The notes: generated from the letters alone by a model not told the origin. A stretch of 64,000 nt of DNA from Paenibacillus sp. AN1007 (GCF_040702995.1 NZ_CP159992.1:6415001-6479000), one strand, 5' to 3'. Positions 9,283 through 18,674 are shown, numbered from the stretch's first letter. Translations and numbers: made by a program.

Positions 9283-9780
9283 ATGCTCACCAGTCATACG
9301 TATGATATTCGTCCTTCCGAGCTTAAGGATGCGAGCCAGTTAATGGAGCTGGATATGCTGGTTTGGAACGCGTCCACTTCGCCTGCACCGATGCAGTGGC
9401 GTTCCAGACAGCAGTATTTACAGTACTGCCCGCCGGGAAACCAATTGATTGCGGTGCAGGAGGATCGGGTGTGCGGATATGTGGGCTTTCATCCCCCCAC
9501 AGGAATGCCTGTGAACCGCCATGTTTATGAGATTCATATTGCAGTTCACCCCGAGTTCCGCCGCTCCGGCGTGGCGACAGCTTTGATGGAAGCGATGAAA
9601 GAGCACGCACTGGGGCAGGGAATACGCAAGCTCAGGCTGCGTGTACTGTCAAGCAATCCGGGAGCGGTCGCCTTCTATGAGCAGTGCGGTTTTATAACGG
9701 AGGGCAGACTCGTATCCGAATTTCGAATCGAAGGCAGAGATGTGGATGATATTTTAATGGCCTATTTTATTGGATCATAG
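9283..9780 (+). CDS. GNAT-family N-acetyltransferase
   Basis: 165 residues. The acetyl-CoA binding core is seen in VHPEFRRSGVATALMEAMKEHA (motif A, R-x-x-G-x-A), followed by LRVLSSNPGAVAFYEQCGFITEGRL, the typical GNAT C-terminal half. It would move an acetyl group from acetyl-CoA to an amine, but the substrate is not readable. It is followed 64 bases later by an SDR gene in the same direction. Confidence 0.82.
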   Translation: MLTSHTYDIRPSELKDASQLMELDMLVWNASTSPAPMQWRSRQQYLQYCPPGNQLIAVQEDRVCGYVGFHPPTGMPVNRHVYEIHIAVHPEFRRSGVATALMEAMKEHALGQGIRKLRLRVLSSNPGAVAFYEQCGFITEGRLVSEFRIEGRDVDDILMAYFIGS

Positions 9781-9844
9781 ACGGTCAGCCTGTTATAGGT
9801 GATGCATCAGATACAGCAAAGAATTGGCAAAGGGAGGAATTACG

Positions 9845-10633
9845 ATGGATATGGGACTTCGCGGTAAAAAAGCACTGGTGCTGGCCTCCAGCCGGGGCCT
9901 GGGCAAAGCGGTGGCAGCACAGCTGGCACTCGAGGGCGCCGATGTCATGCTGGCCAGCCGGAGCGAGGACAAGCTCGCCGCGGTAAAAGAAGAACTGCTC
10001 GCCCTTGGCGGCGGTGGACGTGTCGAATATGCCGCCACAGATGTAACCCGCAAAGAGGACATTGCAGCACTTATTCAGAAAACAGCTGAACAATTTGGAC
10101 AGATCGACATTCTGGTCAACAATTCGGGCGGTCCGCCTTCCGGTACGTTTGAGTCTCTGACAGACGAAGACTGGGAGCATGCGTTTGAGCTGAATATGCT
10201 CAGCTATGTCAGACTGATTCGAGGTGTACTTCCGTATATGAAGAAAAATGGAGGTCATATCGTCAACATTGCTTCCACTTCGGTCAAGCAGCCGATCCCG
10301 GGTCTGATACTGTCGAATACGTTCCGTACCGGTGTGTTTGGCCTTGCCAAAACGCTCTCTCAGGAGCTTGCACCTTATGGCATTTTAATCAACACCGTTG
10401 CTCCTGGCCGCATCGCAACAGATCGGATTCGTGAGCTGGATACGGCGCGGGCTGAACAAAATGGGGTCAGTGAAGACGAGATTGCCGAGCAGTTCCGTAA
10501 GGAAATTCCGCTGGGGCGCTACGGTCAGCCGGAGGAATTTGCCAAAGCGGTAGTGTTCCTGTTATCCGGGGCTAATTCTTACATTACCGGAACTTCGCTG
10601 ATTGTGGATGGCGGCATGGTGCGTGCTCTCTAA
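9845..10633 (+). CDS. SDR-family oxidoreductase with atypical active site
   Basis: 262 residues. The cofactor loop reads SSRGLGKAVA in place of the common TGxxxGIG, and NNSGGPPSG matches the SDR NNAG region. The catalytic serine region is present (NIASTS), but the position of the YxxxK motif reads LSNTF, so the usual tyrosine and lysine are missing. A known group of beta-ketoacyl-ACP-reductase-like SDRs shares this loss. The ATG at 9845 is chosen because AGGGAGGA ends six bases before it; an in-frame TTG at 9824 has no such site. The reaction, if any, is unknown. Confidence 0.8.
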   Translation: MDMGLRGKKALVLASSRGLGKAVAAQLALEGADVMLASRSEDKLAAVKEELLALGGGGRVEYAATDVTRKEDIAALIQKTAEQFGQIDILVNNSGGPPSGTFESLTDEDWEHAFELNMLSYVRLIRGVLPYMKKNGGHIVNIASTSVKQPIPGLILSNTFRTGVFGLAKTLSQELAPYGILINTVAPGRIATDRIRELDTARAEQNGVSEDEIAEQFRKEIPLGRYGQPEEFAKAVVFLLSGANSYITGTSLIVDGGMVRAL

Positions 10634-10650
10634 ATGTTATACGGCTTAGT

Positions 10651-10702
10651 AATAATTAAAGGTCCCTCCTTCACCGCTGTAAACAGCGTGAGAAGGAGGG
10701 AC
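10651..10702 (-). terminator. Probable terminator for the secreted repeat protein gene
   Basis: A long imperfect hairpin (arms 10662-10680 and 10684-10702, with GTCCCTCCTTC opposite GAAGGAGGGAC). On the minus strand it is followed by TTTAATTATT. It lies about 190 bases past the stop codon of the minus-strand gene. Confidence 0.6.
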
Positions 10703-10895
10703 TTGGCATGGATATGGAAACGATGGAAACGATCTTTTGGCGTTCCAAAGATAAATGGATATTTCTCTTATGCTCTGCTTGCATACGTTTATTGTTCCTG
10801 CTTGCCCGAAATCGAAGCAGGTGACGTGAGCTTATTTATACCGTTGTATCAGACGCCAATGGTCGGATGGGTGTTATGGGTGCTTCGTAGAGTGG

Positions 10896-11864
10896 TTAAG
10901 CAGGGTCTTTGCTGCTATCAGAGGTGCTCGTTTCTGCCTTATCTGTTGTACCCGCCTTGTCTATCTTGTCGTTCTCTGGTAAAGGTTTAGCTGGAGCACC
11001 GGACTCGTCTTTCAAACGAGAGCCATGGTGATGCTCGGGGCGAGCGGATGGTCGTGTGCCATTAACTAGGTCTGTGATGTGCTCCGTTAGGTCAGCAGCC
11101 CGCTCATCATACTGAGCCTGCGTAATTTTACCGTCCTTCAACTCTTGCTGCAGATCGGACGTTCTATCGGTGACGAGCTGCTGAATAAGGGTTTGCACGT
11201 CTACTTTCTGAGCAGATGCAATCTCAGCAAGAGTATCCCCATTTTTGAGTGATGAACTTAACTCATTAGTGGTCACTCCAAGAATGGAAGCGAGCTTGTC
11301 CAGGTTACGATCGACTTCAGGACCAAACCCCCGTCCATGCAGGCCAAGTTCAGGCGCACCATGTTCAGGTTTTTTCGCGCGTAATTCGGACGGTTTCTCG
11401 TTTACCATTGCACTGATGCGCTCTGTCAGAGCCGCGAGGCGCTCATTATACTGAGTTTGAGTAATCTTGGAGTCGGTAAGCTGCTGCTGCAGATCCTTTT
11501 TCTCCGCGGCAGCAAGTGTTTCGATAAGCGTCTGTGTCTCCACATTTTTCGCAGCAGCAATTTCCGCAAGCGATTGGTCTGCTTGAAGGGCCTCTTTTAA
11601 CTCATCTTTCGTTATACCCAGCACAGATAGTACCTCGTCGGCGCGAGGACCAAACCAAGGTCCCAATCCTCTCTCGGCTTTGCCAGATGGCTTTAATGTA
11701 TGGGAATCAATCGGGGCAGTGCGTTTGTTCTGGAGTGCATCGGATGCTTTCGCCGCAGGGTCTGCATGAACTGCAGTTGCTGCCACCAAGCCCCCGCTAA
11801 GTGCAAGTGTTAAAGCTAAAGCGCTGGTGACCTTTACTGCTCTTGATGTTGTGGTTTTCTTCAT
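10896..11864 (-). CDS. Secreted protein with two tandem helical repeats
   Basis: 322 residues. A basic start (MKKTTTSRAVKV), hydrophobic core and AVHA cleavage site give a Sec signal peptide. Two repeats of about 85 residues follow, each with a VLGIT/ILGVT-x-x-EL segment, a LAEIA-x-x-K-x-V segment and a KIT-Q-x-QY-x-ER segment resembling the short helical repeats of other Bacillota surface proteins. The C-terminal 50 residues are polar and low complexity (His, Asp, Lys, Thr, Ser). The ATG at 11864 best fits the AGAAGGA site; ATGs at 11873 and 11888 are alternatives. No catalytic residues are seen. The function is unknown; an extracellular structural or binding role is inferred. Confidence 0.72.
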   Translation of the reverse strand: MKKTTTSRAVKVTSALALTLALSGGLVAATAVHADPAAKASDALQNKRTAPIDSHTLKPSGKAERGLGPWFGPRADEVLSVLGITKDELKEALQADQSLAEIAAAKNVETQTLIETLAAAEKKDLQQQLTDSKITQTQYNERLAALTERISAMVNEKPSELRAKKPEHGAPELGLHGRGFGPEVDRNLDKLASILGVTTNELSSSLKNGDTLAEIASAQKVDVQTLIQQLVTDRTSDLQQELKDGKITQAQYDERAADLTEHITDLVNGTRPSARPEHHHGSRLKDESGAPAKPLPENDKIDKAGTTDKAETSTSDSSKDPA

Positions 11865-12181
11865 CCGTATCATCCTTCTTCCTGTCATAGAGATTGTGGT
11901 TGTAAAGCCACAATGCTATCTTAGGCACCGAGCATGAAGCAGAGATTAGTTCAACCTTAATGGGAAGTAAAAATTGGGGCTGTAACCACAATAACCCTTC
12001 ATCTGTGGGACATGTGCTGTCACAGACGAAGGGCAGGCGGATATAAGGGATGCGTTAATGTATTTTCATAGTCATTCGATATACTCTAACGTACTCCGAG
12101 TGACTTTGATTCACTCTCACGTGCTTTTATTTATGAAAAGGTTATAACAAGTTCGATTCAGGTTCATTATGTAAGGCTGTT
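11865..12181. other. Intergenic region with one hairpin
   Basis: 317 bases between two minus-strand genes. It holds the hairpin listed at 11995-12033. Around 12070-12130 there is a run of similar short words (ACTCTAACGTACTCC, ACTTTGATTCACTC, CTCACGTGC) without a clear interpretation. Confidence 0.5.
11995..12033 (-). terminator. Possible terminator after the RimL-like gene
   Basis: CCCTTC-A-TCTGTG (11995-12007) faces CACAGA-C-GAAGGG (12021-12033). On the minus strand it is followed by TTATTGTGGTT, a weak U-run. It lies 150 bases past the stop codon of the acetyltransferase gene. Confidence 0.45.
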
Positions 12182-12730
12182 TTATCGCAAAAGTTCCCAT
12201 TCATGCTGCAGCATGCCGTACACCGCATGGTTCACATATCCTTTAGGCAGTTTCTCTGCCTGGCGGATCACGCCTTCAAGCACGAAGCCAAGTCGTTCCG
12301 GAATGGCACGGCTGCGTTTGTTGTTTGTGGCACAGCGAATTTCGACCCGGTTCAGATCCAGTGTCACGAGGGCGTAATCCACTAGGACACGGCAGGCGCT
12401 GGTCATCAGGCCTTGTCCTTCGAATCCTTTGCCAAGCCAGTATCCGATGCTTACGGAGCGGCTCGTCCAGTTAATCTCGTGGAAACCGATGATGCCGGCC
12501 AGTTCTCCTTTTAACCAGATGCCAGCCGTGAAACCGCCGTTCTCCGCAGCTTGTTTTAACGCGCTTGTAATAAAGTTCGATGTATGTTCAATCTCGGTTA
12601 CCTGGTCGACCCAAGGCAGCCAATGTCTAAGTTGATCCCTGGAACGGTCTGTCAGTTCAAACAGCGGTTTGGTGTGCTCCATCAAAAGCGGGCGAAGCTC
12701 CGTATATTCATCGAGTGAATAGGTAAACAT
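12182..12730 (-). CDS. RimL-like GNAT acetyltransferase
   Basis: 182 residues. The sequence has the RimJ/RimL layout: RPLLMEHTKPLFEL at the N terminus, GIIGFHEINW, then SIGYWLGKGFEGQGLMTSAC (acetyl-CoA loop) and NRVEIRCATNNKRSRAIPERLGF near the end. Relatives acetylate the N-terminal serine of ribosomal protein L7/L12 or other proteins. It lies 34 bases after the DUF2164 gene on the same strand and may be cotranscribed with it. The true substrate is unknown. Confidence 0.82.
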   Translation of the reverse strand: MFTYSLDEYTELRPLLMEHTKPLFELTDRSRDQLRHWLPWVDQVTEIEHTSNFITSALKQAAENGGFTAGIWLKGELAGIIGFHEINWTSRSVSIGYWLGKGFEGQGLMTSACRVLVDYALVTLDLNRVEIRCATNNKRSRAIPERLGFVLEGVIRQAEKLPKGYVNHAVYGMLQHEWELLR

Positions 12731-12764
12731 GATTGCAACCTTCTTTCTTTATATAATAGGTAGA

Positions 12765-13022
12765 TTAGCGGGGAGGCCGGGGCAATTTGCGCTCCAGAGC
12801 AAACAGATCTTCTTCTATGGAGGCCATGCGCTGGTTTACCGTTGTGCGTGCGTCACTGAGTGCCTGATTATATATGTAGGGAGCAAGCTGTGTCATAAAC
12901 AGGTCGAGGACGCCCCATGCTGCCAGATCGCCCAATTCTTCGCCGCGTTCCTCTTCAAAATACGACTGGATCGTGCGAATGGCTTCATCCTGCTGTTCTT
13001 TGGTCAGTTTTAGCGCGTTCAC
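12765..13022 (-). CDS. DUF2164 family protein
   Basis: 85 residues, matching the DUF2164 pattern: LTKEQQDEAIRTIQSYFEEE, then GDLAAWGVLDLF and PYIYNQALSDAR. No function is established for the family. An AGGGAGGGTTT site precedes the ATG at 13022. It is the first gene of a small minus-strand pair with the RimL-like gene. Confidence 0.78.
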   Translation of the reverse strand: MNALKLTKEQQDEAIRTIQSYFEEERGEELGDLAAWGVLDLFMTQLAPYIYNQALSDARTTVNQRMASIEEDLFALERKLPRPPR

Positions 13023-13315
13023 TTGGGAAACCCTCCCTTAAATTTAGTTTTAATCATATGCTACATGATTCGTGCGAACTCGTCAAAATGGTATTAGGCC
13101 TAACTTGCAAGGATGCACATATAATGTCTGATCCTGACTTTGGTACTGTTATTTATTGAACTCCTCCCCCGTTAAAGGTATATTTAAATGAAACGCGTAC
13201 GAAACTTTCCATGAAAGTGGATATTTTCAGGAAATGACTTCGTATTTAAGGAATTTAAACCGGAATTGCTGCAATTCCTGCAAGCTCCAATCCATTCATG
13301 AAAGGTTTGATACTC

Positions 13316-15064
13316 GTGGACAATCGATTCACAACCCCACCTAACTTTATTAAAAATATCATTACCGAAGACCTCCGGTCGGGCAAAGTCCAGGAAGTTA
13401 TTACCCGTTTTCCTCCGGAACCGAACGGTTATCTGCATATTGGTCATGCGAAGGCGATCTGGATCAACTTTACGCTGGGCGGCGAGTTCGGCGGCAAAAC
13501 CAATCTGCGCTTTGATGACACGAACCCGGTGAAGGAAGACGTGGAGTATGTAAACTCCATCCAGGAAGACGTGAAGTGGCTCGGATACGAGTGGAACGAG
13601 AAACGTTTTGCCTCGGATTATTTCGATGAGATGTACAGCCGTGCGGTCCTGCTGATTCAAAAAGGTAAAGCCTATGTCGACGACCAAAGTGCCGACGAAA
13701 TTCGACAAATGCGCGGAACACTGACCGAGCCGGGCAAAAACAGCCCATACCGTGACCGTTCGGTGGAAGAGAATCTCGACCTGTTCACACGCATGCGCGC
13801 AGGCGAATTCAAGAACGGAGAAAAGGTGCTGCGGGCCAAGATTGATATGGCTTCGCCTAACATCAACCTGCGTGATCCGGTTATTTACCGTATCTCTCAT
13901 GCACACCACCATAACACGGGCGACAAATGGTGCATCTACCCGATGTATGCATTTGCACACCCGCTTGAAGATGCGATTGAAGGTGTGACACACTCTCTGT
14001 GTTCCCTGGAGTTTGAAGATCAACGCCCGTTCTATGATTGGGTCATCGCCGAGTGCGAGATGGAGAGTCAGCCGCGTCAATACGAATTTGGCCGCCTGAA
14101 CCTGTCCCAGATGGTAACGAGCAAACGTAAGCTGAAGCTGCTCGTGGATGAAGGCCATGTCGATGGCTGGGATGATCCACGGATGCCAACGATTTCAGGT
14201 CTGCGCCGCCGGGGGTACACACCGGAAGCGATTCGTGATTTTGTATTCGAAACAGGCATTTCCAAAAGCCAAGGCGTGATCGATCTGCAAACGCTGGAGC
14301 ACTTTGTTCGTGAGGATCTGAAACTGAAAGCCCCGCGCACCATGGCTGTGCTGCACCCGCTCAAAGTGGTTATCACCAACTACCCTGAGGGACAAGTGGA
14401 GTGGCTGGAAGCGGAGAATAACGTGGAAAATCCGGAGATGGGCAGCCGCCAAATTCCGTTTTCCCGTGAGATTTATATCGAGCAAGACGACTTTATGGAA
14501 AATCCGCCGAACAAATACTTCCGTTTGTTCCCGGGCAACGAAGTTCGTTTGAAACATGCCTACTTCATTAAATGTAATGACGTAATCAAGGATGCAGACG
14601 GTAATGTCGTTGAGATCCACTGTACCTATGACGTAGAAACGAAGAGCGGCAGCGGCTTTACGGGACGTAAAGTGAAAGGCACGATTCACTGGGTGGAAGC
14701 GACTCAAGCGGTACCTGCGGAATTCCGTTTGTACGAGCCGCTGATTTCGGCAGAAGCACCCGAGGCGGAGGCCGAAGTAGAAGCAGCGATAGCAGGAGCT
14801 GAGATTGAAGCGGATGTAACGGGTGCTGGAGCAGAGACTATCGAGCAGCCGGAGAAAACGTTCCTGGATCAGCTGAACCCGAACTCTCTCGAGATCGTTC
14901 ACGGCTACGTGGAGCAGGAGATGAAAGAAGCACAACCGCAGGACAAATTCCAATTTTTCCGTCACGGTTACTTCAGTGTTGATCCGAAGCACTCCGAGCC
15001 AGGCCGTCCGGTATTCAACCGGGTTGTATCGCTGAAAAGCTCGTTCCAACTGCCAAAGGCCTAA
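13316..15064 (+). CDS. glnS: Glutaminyl-tRNA synthetase
   Basis: 582 residues. It attaches glutamine to tRNA-Gln. The class I signatures are clear: [14 protein letters not shown] (HIGH) and VTSKRKL (KMSKS equivalent), with the GlnRS-typical [11 protein letters not shown] start and [11 protein letters not shown] at 13316 is chosen because GAAAGGT lies nine bases upstream; ATG at 13298 has no site. Residues about 479-514 form a Glu/Ala-rich stretch inside the C-terminal anticodon-binding region, absent from E. coli GlnRS. Many Bacillota lack GlnRS and use GatCAB, so this gene is noteworthy. No T-box was recognised upstream. Confidence 0.93.
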   Translation: MDNRFTTPPNFIKNIITEDLRSGKVQEVITRFPPEPNGYLHIGHAKAIWINFTLGGEFGGKTNLRFDDTNPVKEDVEYVNSIQEDVKWLGYEWNEKRFASDYFDEMYSRAVLLIQKGKAYVDDQSADEIRQMRGTLTEPGKNSPYRDRSVEENLDLFTRMRAGEFKNGEKVLRAKIDMASPNINLRDPVIYRISHAHHHNTGDKWCIYPMYAFAHPLEDAIEGVTHSLCSLEFEDQRPFYDWVIAECEMESQPRQYEFGRLNLSQMVTSKRKLKLLVDEGHVDGWDDPRMPTISGLRRRGYTPEAIRDFVFETGISKSQGVIDLQTLEHFVREDLKLKAPRTMAVLHPLKVVITNYPEGQVEWLEAENNVENPEMGSRQIPFSREIYIEQDDFMENPPNKYFRLFPGNEVRLKHAYFIKCNDVIKDADGNVVEIHCTYDVETKSGSGFTGRKVKGTIHWVEATQAVPAEFRLYEPLISAEAPEAEAEVEAAIAGAEIEADVTGAGAETIEQPEKTFLDQLNPNSLEIVHGYVEQEMKEAQPQDKFQFFRHGYFSVDPKHSEPGRPVFNRVVSLKSSFQLPKA

Positions 15065-15115
15065 GTTTGGCTTGGGCTGCCGAGCATTAAAGCGCAAACG
15101 GTTATAACATTGAAG

Positions 15116-15155
15116 AAAAGGCGTTCCGTCATGATCGTGACGGAACGCCTTTTTT
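15116..15155 (+). terminator. Terminator after glnS
   Basis: AAGGCGTTCCGTCA (15118-15131) pairs with TGACGGAACGCCTT (15138-15151) and runs straight into a T tract. It lies 50 bases past the glnS stop. The A-run on the left also allows use in the opposite direction. Confidence 0.9.
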
Positions 15156-15296
15156 GTGATTGGGGGAGGAACCCAAAAAACGACCAGGCTTCGAGCAGTC
15201 AAGTGATCGGCAAGCCTTTGGACTAGACATTTAGACTAGATAATAATCTAATGTACACATCATCATACCGTGGCCCATCAGCTTGGCTGTAAATCA

Positions 15297-15359
15297 TTCT
15301 AACGATCTCAGGAAACGCTATTTGCCCGTTTTTCGGCACTTCTGAATTCTAACGATTCG
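15297..15359. repeat. Copy of a dispersed TTCTAACGATC repeat
   Basis: TTCTAACGATCTCAGG followed by AAACGCTATTTGCC (15297-15327), then a second partial word TTCTAACGATTCG (15347-15359). The same motif, including CGCTATTTG, occurs three times at 53919-54069. It lies between glnS and the convergent MFS gene. The rest of the 340-base gap holds only the terminator. Confidence 0.7.
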
Positions 15360-15404
15360 TACGGACCTTACCCCCTTGAATAATTCCACTAATACGAATT
15401 GATA

Positions 15405-16658
15405 CTACCTGTCCTCATCCATGCTGCCCATCTCTGTGAGCACCGTAGGCTGGTATCCATTACGGCGGTTCCACAGCCACATCGTGGCGAAGCCGGCAGC
15501 GCCGATGAGTGAGAAGAAGACACCGATGCTGTACATCACCTCAGCCCCGAAGCTCTGGAACAGCCATCCACCGAATAATCCGGCGATGACACCGGAAAGG
15601 CCGCCCCAAGCCATTGTATACACCGCCTGCCCGGAGGAACGATAGGGCCTTGGAATAAACAGCATGGTGAGCTGCGTACCGACATAGAAATAACCGCCAA
15701 ACGTGACAGAGTGCATCAACTGAATAAATACAACCTCCAGCGGGTTAGACGCCAGAGCCATGAGCTGCCAGCGCAGCGCAAACAACAGACTGACCACGAT
15801 GAGCGAGCCGAGCAGCATGCTCATTTTGCGTTTAAGCAGCCGGTCAAGCAGCAGGAACACACCCACTTCAAGAATGGAAGATGTGAAGATGGCCCAGCCG
15901 ACCATCTGCTTGTCGCCGCCCATCTCTACAATATATAGCGACATAAAGGTACTATTCATAGCATTAGGCACCGAAACAAGCACCCCAAGTCCGATGAAAA
16001 TCATAAAATACGGATTAAACATAACTTTGCCGAACCGCCGGAATGTAATAACGGGTGTGTCTGAGGCGATGGGCTGCCTTGGCAGGAACACGGACAAGAC
16101 AAAGGCAGTAGTGATCATGCATGCAAATATAATGGATACACTGCTTACGCCATAACGGTCAATAACCGGCCCGGCGGCGGCCGCGGTCAGTGCCCAACCC
16201 AGCGAACCCCAGAGCCGAAAGGTGCCGAATTTTTTCCCGGTGCCATCAATGTACCCAAGAATCAGACTGTTGGTTTGAGCGAATAGCGGACTCTGAAAAA
16301 AATAAAAGATAATCATAGCTGCATATATCCAGGCATACGTGGGCGCGTAAAATACCCCTTGTGCGAGCACAAAGGTACCTCCCATCATGATCATCAGCAC
16401 GATCCGAATATTGCGTGACTTATCGCTCCAGTAGCCCCAGAACGGATTGGCAAAGAGGGATACAAAGGGACCGATGGCCATCAGGCTGCCAATCTCCAGT
16501 TTGGTCATACCAATCTCTTGTAGATAGAGCTGCAGGAATCCGGCGAAGATCGAAATGGCTCCGTAAATGAAAAAATTATATAGTTTCAATGAGGCCAGCG
16601 AAGATGTGCCTCTCACAGGTGCAGATCTGTCCAATTGAGCCATTCCTTTCCGAATCAA
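15405..16658 (-). CDS. MFS transporter
   Basis: 417 residues with about 12 hydrophobic segments. Typical major-facilitator features include the loop NPFWGYWSDKSRNIR after helix 2 and the related PYRSSGQAVYTMAWGG in the second half. It resembles the MFS_1-like (LacY/phenylpropionate) group. The start is uncertain: TTG at 16658, ATG at 16643 (its GGAAAGGA site is too close) or TTG at 16634 (nine bases from that site). The substrate is unknown, and no metabolic neighbour indicates one. Confidence 0.8.
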   Translation of the reverse strand: MIRKGMAQLDRSAPVRGTSSLASLKLYNFFIYGAISIFAGFLQLYLQEIGMTKLEIGSLMAIGPFVSLFANPFWGYWSDKSRNIRIVLMIMMGGTFVLAQGVFYAPTYAWIYAAMIIFYFFQSPLFAQTNSLILGYIDGTGKKFGTFRLWGSLGWALTAAAAGPVIDRYGVSSVSIIFACMITTAFVLSVFLPRQPIASDTPVITFRRFGKVMFNPYFMIFIGLGVLVSVPNAMNSTFMSLYIVEMGGDKQMVGWAIFTSSILEVGVFLLLDRLLKRKMSMLLGSLIVVSLLFALRWQLMALASNPLEVVFIQLMHSVTFGGYFYVGTQLTMLFIPRPYRSSGQAVYTMAWGGLSGVIAGLFGGWLFQSFGAEVMYSIGVFFSLIGAAGFATMWLWNRRNGYQPTVLTEMGSMDEDR

Positions 16659-16904
16659 ATCATATTGTTCAATGTATCATTTGTTGAAAGGGGATTCAAT
16701 GTATAGAATAAATGGATTAAGGTGATGTCCTGCTCCAGCGAGTAATGTAAATGCAGGATGATGACCCACGGTCCACCGTGTAAACTGTAACTCATATGAT
16801 AGCTGCGATATCCGAACTGAACTTCCAGGACGTGTAGTTAGCCTTAAATGAATCATACTTTTATTTTATTATAAGCTCATGGTACTACGGGGAGGAGGTT
16901 GGCG

Positions 16905-17558
16905 ATGGAAGCAAAAAAATGGACAGGCATTATACTGGCAGGCGGATTATCCAGGCGAATGGGGACCGACAAAGCACTGCTTGAACTGAACGGCTCGACC
17001 GTTCTGAATCATATTGTGAACACGATGAAACCTGGAGTATCCCGAATTGTCGCTGCAGCAGGTCCGAATGAAGCAATCTACAGCGCAATGGGGTACGAAG
17101 GCATTGAATGTGTGCAGGATGAATATCCCGGCAAGGGGCCGCTTGCCGGCCTTCATGCCGCACTGTCTGCATCAAATACCGACTGGAATCTGGTCTGTGC
17201 CTGCGATATGCCGCTGCTGCAGCCTTCCTTTTTCAATGGAATGAAGAGGTTGGCACTGCAGGATGAAACATATCATGTCATCATTCCGCATGTGGATGGA
17301 CGCATTCATCCGCTTGCAGGAGTGTACCACAGACGTATACTTCCCGAACTGGAGCACTGCCTGATTCATGACCGTCTGCGTGTGATCCGCTGGCTGGAAG
17401 AAATGGAGTGCCGCTATGTCGAAACAGATGAACTGGAGCAGGTTGGTATTGAGCAGGCTGCACGGCAGTTGAGTAATATGAATACCCCGGAACAGCTTGA
17501 TTACATAAAGGCCCAAGCTCGTCTTCAAGATTCGGGCGGCCCGCCTTCAGGGCGGTGA
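16905..17558 (+). CDS. MobA-like molybdenum cofactor guanylyltransferase
   Basis: 217 residues. The nucleotide-binding signature LAGGLSRRMGTDKALLELNG is at the N terminus, with CDMPLL (metal-binding aspartate) near the middle, as in MobA, which joins GMP to molybdopterin. ATG at 16905 follows GGAGGAGGT by five bases; an in-frame TTG at 16899 overlaps that site. The 3' end overlaps the convergent AraC gene by 34 bases. moaA is in the window but 13 kb away, so the cofactor genes are not clustered here. Relatives act on other nucleotidyl transfers (e.g. MocA), so the specific substrate is probable, not certain. Confidence 0.82.
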   Translation: MEAKKWTGIILAGGLSRRMGTDKALLELNGSTVLNHIVNTMKPGVSRIVAAAGPNEAIYSAMGYEGIECVQDEYPGKGPLAGLHAALSASNTDWNLVCACDMPLLQPSFFNGMKRLALQDETYHVIIPHVDGRIHPLAGVYHRRILPELEHCLIHDRLRVIRWLEEMECRYVETDELEQVGIEQAARQLSNMNTPEQLDYIKAQARLQDSGGPPSGR

Positions 17559-18499
17559 GAAAAAGGTTCACGGCTGTTCTCGGCATGTTGGTTCCGGTAG
17601 AGAAGCGGGCTTTGACCTGTCCAGCGTTTGAACTGTCTGCTGAAGTGGGACAAGTGTGTATAGCCGAGTTTGATCGCAATCTCCCCGAGAGACAGATCGG
17701 GCTGCTCCATCAGCATTTTGGCTTCCTGCAGCTTCAGATCCGACAAATATGCACGCGGAGATTGTCCAAATACTTTACGGAAAACTTGTAAACCGTATCC
17801 TGGGCTGATGCCGAGCGATGCAATAATCTGCTCCACCCTGACCGACGAAACACTGCCGTCCCGCGCTCGGAGCTGGGCATGAAAGGCCTGTTTGATCGCC
17901 TCGGCAACTGCCCCTGCGTAATGCATGGCTGTTGGAGCCGGAGCTTGAGAGGCAGAGGCGGAAATAGCCGATTCCGGTGCAGAGTCAGCAGCCTGGGACA
18001 GCAGCGCGAACAGCTCAAACATACGTGCCTGCATCAGCAGTTTGTCCGTGGAAGTGTAAGCTTCGGCAGTATTGATCATGCCCATCCAGCTCTCCAGAAC
18101 AGCTCGTATTTTTATATTATCTTCTGTACCTGCGGCATAGATTCTGCTGCGCTGAGATATCAGCTTTAAAGTGAATACCGGATCATCTACATTAAAATGT
18201 GCACTGAAATACGTCATGCCTTCTGTAGAAATACATTCATTTGTATGCCTGAATCCGGGAGGAATAAGCAGGATGGACCCTTCCTCCACTGTATAAGTGT
18301 AACCGTGAATCAGGCTCTCCTGCGTACCCCGAATGATCAGAATAATTTCAAATCCGGGATGTGTCTCCTCAGGCATAGCCCACCCGCAGGGTACTTGCTG
18401 GCTGTGTGCACCATAGAATTTGAGATTACTATCGATAATCGGAAGCCAGTGAGCCAGCGTATGGTACGGCATCTCTCGAAGCTGTGAACGGATATCCAT
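17525..18499 (-). CDS. AraC-family transcriptional regulator
   Basis: 324 residues. An N-terminal cupin-like ligand domain (about 20-110, with HPGFEIILIIRG) is followed by a C-terminal AraC double helix-turn-helix (GISPGYGLQVFRKVFGQSP and LGYTHLSHFSRQFKRWTGQSP). The ATG at 18499 is preferred because GAGGTGA lies five bases before it; the longer frame to 18550 has no such site. It is transcribed divergently from the GH42 beta-galactosidase gene, so local control of that sugar locus is likely. The ligand is unknown. Confidence 0.85.
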   Translation of the reverse strand: MDIRSQLREMPYHTLAHWLPIIDSNLKFYGAHSQQVPCGWAMPEETHPGFEIILIIRGTQESLIHGYTYTVEEGSILLIPPGFRHTNECISTEGMTYFSAHFNVDDPVFTLKLISQRSRIYAAGTEDNIKIRAVLESWMGMINTAEAYTSTDKLLMQARMFELFALLSQAADSAPESAISASASQAPAPTAMHYAGAVAEAIKQAFHAQLRARDGSVSSVRVEQIIASLGISPGYGLQVFRKVFGQSPRAYLSDLKLQEAKMLMEQPDLSLGEIAIKLGYTHLSHFSRQFKRWTGQSPLLYRNQHAENSREPFSHRPEGGPPES

Positions 18500-18660
18500 G
18501 ACTTTCACCTCGGAAAAGGGTAAAAAATACTCGCCTTGTGCCATCGGCACTATGCATGCACTTCATTATAATCAGTTTAACACCCGCAGCTTAATATGAT
18601 AAGGATATGTAGTCTGGAATGATTAGATACGGTATAAAAATGCACAAATACCATTATTAA

Positions 18661-18674
18661 TGTAAACGCTACCA
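18661..18674. promoter_or_regulatory. Probable CcpA (cre) site before the GH42 gene
   Basis: TGTAAACGCTACCA agrees with the cre consensus TGWAANCGNTNWCA at all but one position. It lies 55 bases upstream of the GH42 start codon, between the divergent genes, which fits catabolite control of a sugar-use locus. Confidence 0.55.

Noticed and set aside
10634-10990. 118-codon frame directly after the SDR gene
   Set aside because: It runs through the long terminator hairpin and into the antisense of the secreted-protein gene; it has no start site of its own.
12065-12130. Apparent short direct repeats (ACTCTAACGT, ACTTTGATTCACTC, CTCACGTGC)
   Set aside because: Too degenerate and too few to call as a repeat array.
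13023-13315. Possible T-box upstream of glnS
   Set aside because: No T-box core sequence or antiterminator/terminator pair could be found.
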